A program made the position numbers and the translations under genes. Under the pieces are notes generated by a model. It was not told the origin of the DNA and made no database searches. It was given only the letters and a program-made list of their open reading frames with translations. 64,000 nucleotides of DNA. It comes from Psychrobacter sp. Pi2-52. GTDB lineage: Bacteria > Pseudomonadota > Gammaproteobacteria > Pseudomonadales > Moraxellaceae. Numbering within the stretch: position 1 is the first letter of the stretch; each line of letters begins with the position of its first letter. The stretch lies in NCBI RefSeq assembly GCF_904846705.1, contig NZ_CAJHBS010000006.1:62001-126000 (forward strand), given 5' to 3'. This document shows, piece by piece, positions 46,904-57,055 of this stretch.

Positions 46904-48685
46904 TTATTCTTTAGTTGGTACTCTCGGGGCAGAGATATCCAATTGCTGTAATTTGCGTGTCAGAGTATTGCGTCCCCAACCAAGTAAGCTCGCTGCTTCT
47001 ATTTTTTTGCCACCGCTATGATTGAGTGCTGCTGTTAATAAAACGCGCTCAAACTCAGGGGTTGCTGTTTGCAAAATATCAGTTTGACCCGTACTTAGCG
47101 ACTGCTCAGCCCAATCAGCCAATGCTTGCTGCCAACTTTGGCTTTTAGGCAACGGGCTACTTCGCTCATTTTGATGACTGTTTAATGAACTGCCATTTAA
47201 CACATCGCCACTTTGTACCAAATGCTCTTGAGCGTCTTCCTTTGATGAGCCATGCTCTTCATAAAGCACCGCATTAGGTGAGATGTTTTCAAGTAGCTCT
47301 GGTGGCAAGTCTGTCGCCATCACCGTATCACCAGTGGCCATCACAGTGAGCCACAAGCAGACGTTTTCTAATTGACGCACGTTACCACGCCAGTCAAACG
47401 TCTGCATAATTTGCAATGCGGCAGGATGTAGATGCTTTGGAGAGGTACTCATTTGCTCTGCGGCAGACTGCATAAAGTAGAGGGCTAATGCAGGAATGTC
47501 TTCAGGGCGTGTACGTAGTGGTGGTAGGGGTAATCTAATGACATTGAGGCGATAAAATAAGTCTTCGCGGAATCGGCTTTGTTTTACTAGCTCTTCTAAG
47601 TTTTGGTGGGTGGCTGCGATGATACGTACATCGACCTTTATCGGCTGCTGACCACCAACACGATAAAACTCACCATTGGCTAGGACGCGTAACAGCCGTG
47701 TCTGAGTGCTAAAAGGCATGTCGCCGATTTCGTCTAGAAATAGAGTACCGCCATCTGCCTGCTCAAAACGGCCTTGACGCATCGTCGTTGCACCAGTGAA
47801 CGCGCCTTTTTCGTGACCAAATAGCTCAGACTCGATCAAGTCATGTGGTATGGCTGCCATATTAAGCGCAATAAACGGTTGCTGCTTACGAGGGGAGTGT
47901 TGGTGTAAAGCACTAGCAACCAACTCTTTACCCGTTCCAGACTCGCCAGTGATTAAGACGGAAATGGGGGATTGAGCCAGTCTGCCAATAGCACGAAACA
48001 CCGTTTGCATGGCTGGTGACTGTCCAATGATGCCGCTAGGGTTCCCATTACTTTTGTTTTCGACGGCACCTTTGTTCCTATTGTCTTTGGTTATCTTACT
48101 GGCAGGAGCCACTTTAGGTTTTAGCAAGTTTTCAGTAGAAATGTCAGATGCTGTATTGGTATTTGGTTCATCTGAAAGGGAAGCAGTCGTTGTTTCTAAA
48201 TTGGGTTGGTAATTGATGGCTTTATAAATCGTTGCAACCGCATCATCTAAGTCAAAAGGCTTGGGCAGGTATTCAAAAGCACCAGTCTGATAGCTATTGA
48301 TAGCAGAGGTCAGGTCTGAGTGTGCCGTCATAATTACGATTGGCATTTTAGGGAAATGCTGATGGACCCAGTCGCTAAAAGACAATCCATCCATCATTGG
48401 CATACGAATATCGGTCAATATGACGTCTGGTAATTGCTCGGCTGACTCTTGCTGCTTTAACACATCATTAAGGCGAGTCCATGCTGCTTGGGCTTGGGTA
48501 AAACTGATAACGGTCAATCCAGCATCTTCAAACGTGTCTGCCAACACCATACGTAGAGCTGCATCGTCATCGATTAACCACAATGTTGCAGGGTGGTCGC
48601 TGGGTGCATTATTCACAGTTACTATTTGTGATTGTGTTGATTGATCATCGCTTTTAGGTTGGAGGTTCTCGCTATATTCAGTCAT
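46904..48685 (-). CDS. ntrC: Nitrogen regulation response regulator NtrC (sigma-54 activator)
   Basis: Sigma-54-dependent transcription activator for nitrogen assimilation. It has a receiver domain with phospho-Asp D92 in VILTDIRMPMMDG and the acidic trio D39-D41, then a Lys/Asn/Ser-rich linker, the AAA+ domain (Walker A GESGTGKE, the sigma-54 contact loop ELFGHEKGAFTGA, Walker B GGTLFLDEIGD), and a C-terminal Fis-type helix-turn-helix (KKIEAASLLGWGRNTLTRKL). At 593 residues it is about 120 longer than E. coli NtrC because of longer linkers before the AAA+ domain and before the DNA-binding domain. It follows ntrB by 91 bases. The usual neighbour glnA is not in the window. Confidence 0.94.
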   Translation of the reverse strand: MTEYSENLQPKSDDQSTQSQIVTVNNAPSDHPATLWLIDDDAALRMVLADTFEDAGLTVISFTQAQAAWTRLNDVLKQQESAEQLPDVILTDIRMPMMDGLSFSDWVHQHFPKMPIVIMTAHSDLTSAINSYQTGAFEYLPKPFDLDDAVATIYKAINYQPNLETTTASLSDEPNTNTASDISTENLLKPKVAPASKITKDNRNKGAVENKSNGNPSGIIGQSPAMQTVFRAIGRLAQSPISVLITGESGTGKELVASALHQHSPRKQQPFIALNMAAIPHDLIESELFGHEKGAFTGATTMRQGRFEQADGGTLFLDEIGDMPFSTQTRLLRVLANGEFYRVGGQQPIKVDVRIIAATHQNLEELVKQSRFREDLFYRLNVIRLPLPPLRTRPEDIPALALYFMQSAAEQMSTSPKHLHPAALQIMQTFDWRGNVRQLENVCLWLTVMATGDTVMATDLPPELLENISPNAVLYEEHGSSKEDAQEHLVQSGDVLNGSSLNSHQNERSSPLPKSQSWQQALADWAEQSLSTGQTDILQTATPEFERVLLTAALNHSGGKKIEAASLLGWGRNTLTRKLQQLDISAPRVPTKE

Positions 48686-48776
48686 GTATTGGGCCTAATC
48701 AGCAATTATTGATGGTAAGTTGGGGATTGGGAGTTGAGCGTTATGAAACTTAGCAGCCTTTAATTCATAATTTGTT

Positions 48777-50141
48777 TTATGTCTCAATGATGGGTTGAGT
48801 AAACGGTAGATATAGCGTAAATCGGGTTTGCTTATCTTCTTGCTCTTTTGTCGAGCTCACATCAATCATACCATGATGATGACTGATAATATCTTGGACG
48901 ATGGATAATCCAAGACCTGTACCGGCTGCACGGCTAGTGACCATCGGGAAAAATATTTGACCAATCAGGGCTGGATCAATACCTGAGCCATTATCGGTAA
49001 TGGTAATTTGCATCACTTGCTTGTGCTGCTGTCCGACGATCGTATGCTGAAAGGCAACCCGCGTTTGAATATGCAATGTCGGTTGATAATCAGAATTGCG
49101 CTCAGTTTGTATGGTAGCTTGTGGTGATTCTTGAGACTCTGAGATTTTATTCTGTTGTAGTGTTTGTTCGAATTCAGTCATTGACTCACAAGCATTATTG
49201 ATAAGGTTTAAAAACACTTGAATTAACTGATCTTTGTCAGCGCACAACTCTGGCAATGATAAATCATAATCACGCTGTAACACTACCTGTGGATACTGAT
49301 TGGTCACTAAGGTTAAAACATGCTCTAAAGGCTCATGGATATTGAGCGTTTGCCAGTTTGGCAGTTGATTGGAACCCAGAAGCTGCCCAATAAGATGAGT
49401 CAATCGATCAGTCTCTGAAATAATAATGTCCGTATAGTTGCGCAGTTTTTGATTCATTTTTTGCAAATCATGCTGCGTGTCAGCGTTGGTAGTTGTCAAA
49501 GCATTGTCAGCGCTAGAGGTGTTAGTAGTAGATGCGTCGCTGAATTTAATGAACTGCCGTTGCAACAGTTGTGCTGCTCCGCGAATACCAGCAAGAGGGT
49601 TTTTTATTTCGTGCGCCACTGAGCGTAGCATATGACGGGCAACTGTATATTGCTGCTGTTGACGCTGCTCCTCAGAGATACGACTTTGACGATCTTTACC
49701 CCACATCTCTATAATAAAATAAGGCTGCTGTTCATAGATGACTGGCGTGACGCTATAGTCGACTGACAGTGATAAATTACCGTTTAGCGGTGTTTTTATG
49801 ATGTGGTCATGATCGATAAAAGGCTGTTGGTAGTTTTGCGCTTGCACAAAGCGCTCGGTCAACGAGTATGCTGGCTCGCTCGAAGGCTCATTTTCATTTA
49901 TATCACCACTATCATTATCTATAGATGTAGTATCTTTAATCTTTAACTCATCAGGTGCGAGCAGGGTTAAGATGGATTGATTGATTAGTCTGCCGCTACT
50001 AATGGCGAGTAACTGCTCGGCTTGAGCATTCAACCGTGTGATTGATAGCTCATCGTTAACCCATAGAATAGCGGTGAATAAATGCTGAGATATAAATGCG
50101 AGGTCAGGGGTTGTTTTGGCGGTTATAAAATCAGCGTTCAT
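48777..50141 (-). CDS. ntrB: Nitrogen regulation sensor histidine kinase NtrB
   Basis: Soluble kinase/phosphatase that controls NtrC in response to PII. No transmembrane helix is seen. An N-terminal PAS-like domain (AILWVNDELSITRLNAQAEQ) precedes the dimerisation domain with phospho-acceptor H177 in SVAHEIKNPLAGIRGAAQLL, which is typical of NtrB, and the ATPase domain with the N box (VFLNLINNACESM), ITDNGSGIDP and GTGLGLSIVQDIISHHHG. It is longer (454) than E. coli NtrB (349) because of Asp/Ser/Asn-rich insertions in the PAS domain, next to the His helix and in the ATP lid region. The start ATG is at 50141. It is divergent from rimO. Confidence 0.93.
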   Translation of the reverse strand: MNADFITAKTTPDLAFISQHLFTAILWVNDELSITRLNAQAEQLLAISSGRLINQSILTLLAPDELKIKDTTSIDNDSGDINENEPSSEPAYSLTERFVQAQNYQQPFIDHDHIIKTPLNGNLSLSVDYSVTPVIYEQQPYFIIEMWGKDRQSRISEEQRQQQQYTVARHMLRSVAHEIKNPLAGIRGAAQLLQRQFIKFSDASTTNTSSADNALTTTNADTQHDLQKMNQKLRNYTDIIISETDRLTHLIGQLLGSNQLPNWQTLNIHEPLEHVLTLVTNQYPQVVLQRDYDLSLPELCADKDQLIQVFLNLINNACESMTEFEQTLQQNKISESQESPQATIQTERNSDYQPTLHIQTRVAFQHTIVGQQHKQVMQITITDNGSGIDPALIGQIFFPMVTSRAAGTGLGLSIVQDIISHHHGMIDVSSTKEQEDKQTRFTLYLPFTQPIIET

Positions 50142-50276
50142 CAGTAGTACCCAAAAAAATCAGAAGTTTGAGATAATATTTAACCATAAATCAAGACTAT
50201 AGAGCGGCAAAACTGGTGATTTTTGCAAAAAAAACGTACAATGCGCTCAGCCAATTTATCTCTAGCAAGGTCAGCC

Positions 50277-51863
50277 ATGTCCAAAACTTCTACCGAGTCA
50301 GTGAATACGACAGCAACAGCTCCTCTATCTGCCGTAAAAGACACTGCCACTATCTTCAATCCTGCCGCGCCTACCATAGTACAAGAGCAGAGTCAGGCAG
50401 ATGTCAGTCAAACAGATGCTAAACAACCTTACCATCATAAAGCCAACCATAACCAGAACCGTAGTGTAGCCCAAAGCAGCGATGTTACGACTGCCAATGC
50501 GACTGCTACGATGCCAGTTAGTGCAGCGCCAAAGATTGGTTTTGTGTCACTAGGTTGTCCAAAAGCATTGGTGGATAGTGAGCGTATTATCACTGAGCTA
50601 AGCCGTGATGGCTATCAAGTAGCCAGTGATTATGATGGTGCTGACTTAGTCGTGGTAAACACTTGCGGCTTTATTGAATCAGCAGTACAAGAGTCGCTTG
50701 ATGCGATCGGCGAGGCCATTAGCAAAAACGGTAAAGTGATTGTCACTGGCTGTTTGGGCAAAGAAGCGGACAAAATCCGTGAGATGCATCCAGCTGTACT
50801 AGCAGTGACGGGCGCGCATGCCTATGACGAAGTGATTACGGCAGTAGCGCAGCATGTGCCTAAGCCAAATCACAGTCAGGACGCCAACTATGATCCAAAA
50901 ATAGATTTGATTAATGAAGCGGGTATCAAACTGACCCCAAGTCATTATGCTTATCTAAAAATATCAGAAGGCTGTAACCATCGTTGTACGTTCTGCATTA
51001 TCCCAAGCTTGCGCGGTGATTTGGTATCGCGTCCGATTGATAATGTAATGAACGAAGCACTGGCACTCAAAAAAGCTGGCGTGAAAGAATTACTTATCAT
51101 CTCGCAAGATACTTCGGCATATGGTCTTGACCTAAAGTACAAGACCAGTTTTTGGAATGGTATGCCTCTTAAGTCTAAGTTTTATGACTTATGCCAAGCA
51201 TTGAACGATTTGGGCATTTGGGTTCGCTTGCATTATGTCTATCCGTATCCACACGTAGACAAAGTCGTTGAGTTGATGGGTGAGAAGAAACTGCTTCCTT
51301 ACCTAGATATTCCGTTCCAGCATGCCAGTCATCGCATCCTAAAAGCGATGAAACGTCCTGCGCATAGCGAAAACACTTTGGCCTGTATCAAAGCGTGGCG
51401 TGACATCTGTCCTGATATCGTCATTCGCTCGACCTTTGTGGTTGGCTTCCCTGGCGAAACAGAAGAAGATTTTCAGTGCTTGCTTGATTGGCTAGTTGAA
51501 GCACGTCTCGATCGCGTGGGCGCATTCACTTATTCAGAAGTAGAAGGCGCAGTGGCTAATGATTTGCCTGATCATGTGCCTGAAGACGTTAAGCAATCTC
51601 GTTATGAGCGTTTAATGGCGCTACAGCAAGATATTTCAGCGCAAAAGCTACAGGAAAAAGTCGGCAAGACTTTAACGGTATTGGTCGATGAAATTGATAG
51701 CGATGAAAATATTGCTATTTGCCGTAGCTATGCTGATGCACCTGAAATTGATGGTCATGTCTATGTTGATGACATCAACGCTCAAGTTAAAGTAGGGCAG
51801 TTCTTAACCGTGACTATCGATGATGCTAGCGAATATGATCTGTTCGCCAGTTATCAAGGCTAG
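50277..51863 (+). CDS. rimO: Ribosomal protein S12 methylthiotransferase RimO with N-terminal extension
   Basis: Radical SAM enzyme that adds a methylthio group to Asp88 of ribosomal protein S12. The ATG at 50277 is chosen because AAGG lies six bases upstream; the longer frame from a TTG at 50223 has none. The conserved body starts only at residue 86 ([19 protein letters not shown]), so the first 85 residues are an unusual Ser/Thr/Ala/Gln-rich extension with no predicted fold; family members are about 440 residues, this one 528. The SAM cluster motif is [18 protein letters not shown]. The N-terminal cluster Cys are in SLGCPK, VNTCGF and VTGCLG. A TRAM domain ends the protein. Confidence 0.95.
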   Translation: MSKTSTESVNTTATAPLSAVKDTATIFNPAAPTIVQEQSQADVSQTDAKQPYHHKANHNQNRSVAQSSDVTTANATATMPVSAAPKIGFVSLGCPKALVDSERIITELSRDGYQVASDYDGADLVVVNTCGFIESAVQESLDAIGEAISKNGKVIVTGCLGKEADKIREMHPAVLAVTGAHAYDEVITAVAQHVPKPNHSQDANYDPKIDLINEAGIKLTPSHYAYLKISEGCNHRCTFCIIPSLRGDLVSRPIDNVMNEALALKKAGVKELLIISQDTSAYGLDLKYKTSFWNGMPLKSKFYDLCQALNDLGIWVRLHYVYPYPHVDKVVELMGEKKLLPYLDIPFQHASHRILKAMKRPAHSENTLACIKAWRDICPDIVIRSTFVVGFPGETEEDFQCLLDWLVEARLDRVGAFTYSEVEGAVANDLPDHVPEDVKQSRYERLMALQQDISAQKLQEKVGKTLTVLVDEIDSDENIAICRSYADAPEIDGHVYVDDINAQVKVGQFLTVTIDDASEYDLFASYQG

Positions 51864-51887
51864 ATATCCAATAAGATATGCGAGTGA

Positions 51888-51914
51888 AAATTGCCCAATG
51901 GCGGGCAGTTTTTG
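51888..51914 (+). terminator. Terminator between rimO and pyrH
   Basis: Arms AATTGCCC and GGGCAGTT (one T-G pair) with a 6-base loop, then T residues. It lies about 25 bases after the rimO stop. Confidence 0.75.
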
Positions 51915-52035
51915 CTACAATTAGCGCAATTTAGCCTTTTTAATACGCTTAGCTGTAAGTGTAGCGTTGTGGGCAAACTCGATTTGTATTTTACCGATAA
52001 TTTTCTTTATAATTTCATGATAACAAGGTGACCTC

Positions 52036-52761
52036 ATGTCTGACAAAAACCCGCGTTACGCTCGTATCTTGCTGAAACTCTCCGGTGAAGCCTTAGCTGG
52101 TAGTAAAGACATGGGTATTGATACCGAAGTGCTTGATAAAATGAGCTTATCTATCGCTCACTTGCGTGGACTCGGTGTCCAAGTTGGTATCGTAGTCGGC
52201 GGTGGTAACTTATATCGCGGTGCACAGTTACAAAAAGAAGGCCTGGTTGGCCGTGTTACTGGTGATCAGATGGGCATGCTAGCGACCGTTATGAACGGAC
52301 TGGCAATGCGTGATGCGCTTGAGCGTCGCAACATCAAAACGCGCTTGATGTCTGCATTGCCGATTGGTGAAGTTACTGAAAGCTATAGCAGTCGTAATGC
52401 CATTCGTTATCTTAAAAACGGTGAAGTTTGTATCTTTGTCGCAGGTACAGGTAACCCATTCTTTACCACTGACACTGCTGCTTGTTTGCGCGGTATTGAG
52501 ATCGAAGCTGGTTTGATTTTAAAAGCGACTAAGGTCGACGGCGTTTATGACAAAGACCCAAGCCTACATGATGATGCAGTCAAATATGACGGTCTGACCT
52601 TTGATGAAGTACTAGAGCAAAAGCTAGGCGTCATGGATTTAACGGCTATCGCATTATGTCGTGAGCATAACGTACCGCTGCAAGTGTTTGATATGACTAA
52701 GCCTAATGCATTATTGAATGTCATCATGGGTGAGAATGAAGGCACACGAGTTTTTCATTAA
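52036..52761 (+). CDS. pyrH: Uridylate kinase (UMP kinase)
   Basis: Essential hexameric kinase converting UMP to UDP. Normal length of 241 residues. Typical segments are [13 protein letters not shown] at the start, [48 protein letters not shown] and [14 protein letters not shown]. In many proteobacteria the order is rpsB-tsf-pyrH-frr; here rimO stands upstream instead and rpsB-tsf are missing from this place. A GGTGACC stretch lies just before the ATG. Confidence 0.98.
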   Translation: MSDKNPRYARILLKLSGEALAGSKDMGIDTEVLDKMSLSIAHLRGLGVQVGIVVGGGNLYRGAQLQKEGLVGRVTGDQMGMLATVMNGLAMRDALERRNIKTRLMSALPIGEVTESYSSRNAIRYLKNGEVCIFVAGTGNPFFTTDTAACLRGIEIEAGLILKATKVDGVYDKDPSLHDDAVKYDGLTFDEVLEQKLGVMDLTAIALCREHNVPLQVFDMTKPNALLNVIMGENEGTRVFH

Positions 52762-52873
52762 TTGATGCAATACTGGCAACTAACGTCAGTAAATAGCTAA
52801 CGATTAGCAATAAATAATTAATATCCCAATAGCAAATAAAAGATTTGTCGGTAACGATAAATAAGGATACACA

Positions 52874-53428
52874 ATGATTAAAGAGATTAAGCAAGACGGC
52901 GAAGCACGCATGCAAAAAACATTGGAAGCGCTTGAAAGCACTTTCAGTAAAGTTCGTACTGGTCGTGCGCATCCAGGTATGTTGTCAGGTGTGATGGTCA
53001 GCTACTACGGTTCTGATACACCATTGAACCAAGTGGCAAGCGTGAACGTTGAAGACTCACGTACCTTGCTGGTTCAACCGTTTGACCGTACGATGGTACA
53101 AGCAGTAGATAAGGCCATTCGTGAAGCAGATTTGGGTCTAAACCCAATGTCTGCTGATGTGATTCGTGTGCCGATGCCAGCATTAACAGAAGATACCCGT
53201 CGCGATATGCAAAAACTTGCACGTGGTGAAGCTGAGAGCAGCCGAGTTTCTATCCGTAATATTCGCCGTGACATGATGAATGACATCAAAGACTTGGCAA
53301 AGGAAAAAGAAATCTCAGAAGATGATGAGCGCCGCGCTAGTGATGATATTCAAAAAATCACTGACAAATATATCGAAACAATCGATGCTCGCTTGAGTAA
53401 GAAAGAAAGCGATTTGATGGAAGTTTAA
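52874..53428 (+). CDS. frr: Ribosome recycling factor
   Basis: Splits the post-termination ribosome together with EF-G. At 184 residues it has the normal length, with the family start [46 protein letters not shown] and the helical C-terminus [26 protein letters not shown] is upstream of the ATG. It is 112 bases after pyrH and is followed by a terminator. Confidence 0.98.
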   Translation: MIKEIKQDGEARMQKTLEALESTFSKVRTGRAHPGMLSGVMVSYYGSDTPLNQVASVNVEDSRTLLVQPFDRTMVQAVDKAIREADLGLNPMSADVIRVPMPALTEDTRRDMQKLARGEAESSRVSIRNIRRDMMNDIKDLAKEKEISEDDERRASDDIQKITDKYIETIDARLSKKESDLMEV

Positions 53429-53486
53429 TACTGATATATTTGGTATTGATAGCAAGAAACAGTTCAGAAGATTATCTGTAATTGAG

Positions 53487-53520
53487 CAGCCAATACTTTA
53501 TAGCTATTGGCTGTTTATTA
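53487..53520 (+). terminator. Terminator after frr
   Basis: Perfect 9-base arms CAGCCAATA (53487-53495) and TATTGGCTG (53505-53513), a 9-base loop, and a following TTTATT tail. Confidence 0.82.
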
Positions 53521-53550
53521 TTGTGTAGACTGATATAGTCAATCCTTTAT

Positions 53551-53621
53551 AAAGAGTGACAGCGTTAACCTCGCTTAAAGTATCACAGTTACATCTGCAC
53601 TCGGTTGCGCTGTCTCTCTTT
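53551..53621. repeat. Large inverted repeat upstream of uppS
   Basis: 14-base arms with one mismatch and a 43-base loop, followed by TTTAAA. It could be a second terminator or a leader structure for uppS; which is not clear. Confidence 0.5.
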
Positions 53622-53816
53622 TAAACTGAATCAACTATATGAAGCCATATCTAAAGCAAGCCAAAGGTGTGGTTGATTGAGCTGTGTCCATCGCATTCTG
53701 AACACTAAAAACTAACGACGCAATTATGATAAGTTAGTGAATTATATAAATGGCGCTTTTTAATCGCTGTTGCACACGTTATTATTATTTTACCTCAACA
53801 ATAAGCAAGTTCGCCT

Positions 53817-54575
53817 ATGTCCACTTCAGCCGTTTTGGCGCCCGCTATTCTTCCTCGTCATATCGCAATCATTATGGATGGTAATAATCGCTATGGTAAG
53901 GCCAATGATTTGGGCCACGGTCAAGGGCATGTGGCTGGCAAAGACGCGCTCGATCCTATCGTTGAGTATTGTGTCAATACAGGCATTGAAGTGCTGACCG
54001 TATTTGCATTTTCTAGTGAAAATTGGCAGAGACCGCCTAGTGAAGTGGCACTGTTGATGCAGCTGCTCACATCGACGATTCATGAGCAAATGCCGCGTAT
54101 GAATGAGTATCGTATTCGCTTGCGTTTCATCGGTGATCGCAGTCAACTTAGTGAGTCATTACAAACGCTAATGGCTGATGCGGAAGAAAAGACGGCGGAT
54201 TTTGATGCAATGACGCTGGTGATTGCAATTAGCTACGGTGGACAGTGGGATATCGCAAACGCAGCAAAACAGCTGGCTCAGCAAGTGCAAGCTGGCGAAT
54301 TAAAAGCTGAAGATGTCAGCGAAGAGTTGTTAGGTAACTACGTACAATTAGCCGATACCCCAGCAGTAGATATGCTGGTGCGTACGGGCGGCGAGTATCG
54401 TATTTCTAATTTCTTATTGTGGCAATCTGCTTACGCTGAGCTGTTTTTCACTCCTACATTATGGCCAAATTTTGCAGCAGAAGAGCTGGCTTCGATGATC
54501 GCAGAGTTTGCTAAACGTCAACGTCGCTTTGGTAAAACCAGCGAGCAGGTAGTGATAGAGCAGCAAGGGCACTGA
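53817..54575 (+). CDS. uppS: Isoprenyl transferase, undecaprenyl diphosphate synthase
   Basis: Cis-prenyltransferase that makes the C55 lipid carrier for peptidoglycan and O-antigen. At 252 residues it has the signature IAIIMDGNNRYGKAND (catalytic Asp in MDGN; the fourth position of the usual GNxRWA is Tyr here), LTVFAFSSENWQRP, and the C-terminal DMLVRTGGEYRISNFLLWQ with SAYAELFFTPTLWPNF. It opens a series of same-strand envelope genes. Its isoprenoid precursors come from the MEP pathway, two enzymes of which (IspG, Dxr) are in this window. Confidence 0.96.
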   Translation: MSTSAVLAPAILPRHIAIIMDGNNRYGKANDLGHGQGHVAGKDALDPIVEYCVNTGIEVLTVFAFSSENWQRPPSEVALLMQLLTSTIHEQMPRMNEYRIRLRFIGDRSQLSESLQTLMADAEEKTADFDAMTLVIAISYGGQWDIANAAKQLAQQVQAGELKAEDVSEELLGNYVQLADTPAVDMLVRTGGEYRISNFLLWQSAYAELFFTPTLWPNFAAEELASMIAEFAKRQRRFGKTSEQVVIEQQGH

Positions 54576-54764
54576 GCAGTGCGTTGATAGATAAGTTTAG
54601 TCGGTTCAGTTCAGTTAGTATTGTATAACTGGTCAATAGGGTTGGTTTATGCAATGATAAACGGCTTGAATGAGTATTGAATGCTATCACTAGGCCATCG
54701 TTAGTTAGCTGCTATAATGCATTTTTTGACCATCTGTTCTTCATTATTATAAGGCTCGATAAGT

Positions 54765-55574
54765 ATGTGGCAACGAATTAAGACGGCAATTGTTCTCGTT
54801 ATTATCGTTGGTATTGCAATGTTTGCGAGCCAAACGCCTATTTTATTTGCACCACTGTTGGCCATTGGGGTCATTATCGCCGCTCATGAGTGGGCTAAAT
54901 TGATGCCTAAATGGCGCCAGCCTGTGGTATTCGTTCTATTGATTTTAGCGCTCACTATATTCTCACTGATGTTCAAGGTGACTTGGCTGTTCTGGTGGGT
55001 GGCTTCATTAGTAATATGGTTGATGGCGCTGTCTTGGGTTCGAGTTTTCCCGACACAAACGAGGTGGTACGGCAACCAGCTGGCAATGATGGGCGCGGTT
55101 ATCTTGACGGCATCTATCACGGCGATGTTCTATCTCTGGCAGTTATCTGCGTGGTGGCTGCTGTATGTGTTCTTGTTAGTATGGTGTGCAGACAGTGGCG
55201 CATATTTCGTTGGACGTAAGCTTGGTCGCCGAAAAATGGCACCCAATGTCTCACCCAATAAGAGCATGGAAGGATTGGCAGGTGGCCTTGTCACAGGGCT
55301 GTTAGTTGTGGTGGCTATTAGCGTCTTTAAATTACAGCTGACCGGCGTACCCTTAATCGCATTTGTAGCGTTATCGGCCATCACTATTCTTGCCTCTGTA
55401 CTTGGGGACTTGTTCGAGTCGATGCTCAAGCGCCGTGCTGATGTAAAAGATTCAGGCACTATCTTGCCAGGTCACGGTGGTATCCTTGATCGTATCGATT
55501 CACTGTTGTCTGCCACACCGATATTTGCCCTTGGTTTTTGGGCGATACAGCAGCTTGGTTTGATAGTGGTGTAA
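54765..55574 (+). CDS. cdsA: Phosphatidate cytidylyltransferase CdsA
   Basis: Inner-membrane enzyme that makes CDP-diacylglycerol, the precursor of all phospholipids, including the phosphatidylglycerol used by Cls. At 269 residues it has about seven transmembrane helices and the C-terminal family signature SVLGDLFESMLKRRADVKDS followed by GTILPGHGGILDRIDS. WCADSGAYFVGRKLGRRKMAPNVSPNKSMEG is also intact (quoted from about residue 140). It follows uppS by 189 bases in the order found in many Gram-negatives (uppS-cdsA-dxr-rseP-bamA). Confidence 0.96.
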   Translation: MWQRIKTAIVLVIIVGIAMFASQTPILFAPLLAIGVIIAAHEWAKLMPKWRQPVVFVLLILALTIFSLMFKVTWLFWWVASLVIWLMALSWVRVFPTQTRWYGNQLAMMGAVILTASITAMFYLWQLSAWWLLYVFLLVWCADSGAYFVGRKLGRRKMAPNVSPNKSMEGLAGGLVTGLLVVVAISVFKLQLTGVPLIAFVALSAITILASVLGDLFESMLKRRADVKDSGTILPGHGGILDRIDSLLSATPIFALGFWAIQQLGLIVV

Positions 55575-55750
55575 GGTTATATAGCAGCACTGTTCTATTT
55601 AGACCTGTTCTGTAGTCAGTTCACCATAATATTGGTATAAGTCAGACAGCGAGCAATGCGTTGGTATGACAAGCGAAGTTATCAGAGCAGTGGCTTTATA
55701 GTTAACAGACGATATTCTATTTTCATTATTTTTAAGTATCATGGGCATTG

Positions 55751-56959
55751 ATGGTTATGACGCAACGCATCGCCGTACTAGGCGCGACAGGCTCGATTGG
55801 CGATAGCACCTTAGCAATATTGGCGGCGCAACCGCACACTTACGAAGTCTATGCTTTGTCAGGCTATCATCGCTTAGATAAGCTATTTGCACTCTGTCAG
55901 CAATTTCTGCCGAAACGCGTCAGTGTGCCGACGTCAGCCGTGGATGATTTTGCTAACAAGCTTAAAGCAGCAGGGATTGCTAGCGAGGTCGTAGGAGGCG
56001 AGGCAGGGTTGGTAGATATTGCCACTGACTCACAGACTGATACAGTGGTAGCAGCGATTGTAGGTGCGGCAGGGCTACCGTCTACATTGGCAGCAGCGCG
56101 TGCAGGCAAACGTATCTTATTGGCCAACAAAGAAGCCTTAGTCATGGCTGGTAAAGTCATGATCGATGCGGTCAAGACGCACAAAGCCACTTTGCTGCCG
56201 CTGGACTCTGAACACAATGCCATTTTTCAATGCTTGCCACTCGCTATTCAACAAGACAATACGCAAATTCATCAGCCAAATCATGGTGTCCGCAAACTGT
56301 GGTTAACAGCCTCTGGTGGGCCATTTTTGCAGCAGTCGTTTGAGCAGATGCAGCAGGCAAGCGTCGCAGAAGCGGTCAAACACCCTAACTGGTCAATGGG
56401 TCAAAAGATATCCGTCGATTCGGCGACGATGATGAACAAGGGGCTTGAGCTGATAGAAGCCTGTCACTTATTTGATTTGCCTGAAGATAAGATAAATGTG
56501 GTTATTCATCCACAAAGTATCATTCACTCAATGGTAGAATATAGCGATGGCAGCTTTTTGGCGCAGCTGGGCAGTCCAGACATGAAAACGCCCATTGCGC
56601 ACGCGCTGAGTTATCCTGATCGGATGGATAGTGGCTCACAGCCGTTAGACTTATTTGCACTTAGTGGTTTGGAGTTTATTGAGCCTGACTTGCAAAAATT
56701 TGCCTGCCTGCGTTTGGCTCGCCAAGCCATGCAAGCCGGGACGCAAGCCACGATTGTGCTCAATGCGGCAAATGAAATTGCAGTAGCGGCGTTCCTCGAT
56801 GGGAAAATTCGTTTGACTGATATTGCTAATATTAACGAACAAGCCTTAAATGACATACAGCTGCCCCCATTGAACGAAACTGCTGACATAGAAGATATAT
56901 TGGCAATCGATAAGATTGCACGCCATCTGACTGATAAGTTGGTAGCAAAGCTGACATAA
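55751..56959 (+). CDS. dxr: 1-deoxy-D-xylulose 5-phosphate reductoisomerase
   Basis: Makes MEP from DXP with NADPH, the first committed step of the MEP pathway. At 402 residues it has the NADPH-binding start IAVLGATGSIGDSTLAIL, the catalytic LLPLDSEHNAIFQCL, WLTASGGPF, and MMNKGLELIEACHLF with VVIHPQSIIHSMVEY. The first codon is uncertain among TTG 55748, ATG 55751 and ATG 55757; no strong ribosome site favours one. It is followed by rseP after 96 bases. Confidence 0.97.
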   Translation: MVMTQRIAVLGATGSIGDSTLAILAAQPHTYEVYALSGYHRLDKLFALCQQFLPKRVSVPTSAVDDFANKLKAAGIASEVVGGEAGLVDIATDSQTDTVVAAIVGAAGLPSTLAAARAGKRILLANKEALVMAGKVMIDAVKTHKATLLPLDSEHNAIFQCLPLAIQQDNTQIHQPNHGVRKLWLTASGGPFLQQSFEQMQQASVAEAVKHPNWSMGQKISVDSATMMNKGLELIEACHLFDLPEDKINVVIHPQSIIHSMVEYSDGSFLAQLGSPDMKTPIAHALSYPDRMDSGSQPLDLFALSGLEFIEPDLQKFACLRLARQAMQAGTQATIVLNAANEIAVAAFLDGKIRLTDIANINEQALNDIQLPPLNETADIEDILAIDKIARHLTDKLVAKLT

Positions 56960-57055
56960 TCGTAGCAAGCGTCTCTGAGCGGATATATGACATTAATAAA
57001 CGATATTAGCGAAAATGTTAGTAAAAATGCTAAGAGACAATACTGAGAAAAAATC

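Larger units (their letters stand above)
53429..53816. other. Intergenic region frr-uppS
   Basis: A 388-base gap. It holds the frr terminator at 53487 and a second, larger inverted repeat: arms AAAGAGTGACAGCG at 53551-53564 and CGCTGTCTCTCTTT at 53608-53621 (one mismatch, 43-base loop). A promoter for the uppS-lpxA series should lie here, but I see no strong pair of boxes. A frame on the plus strand overlapping the uppS start is a shadow. Confidence 0.5.
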
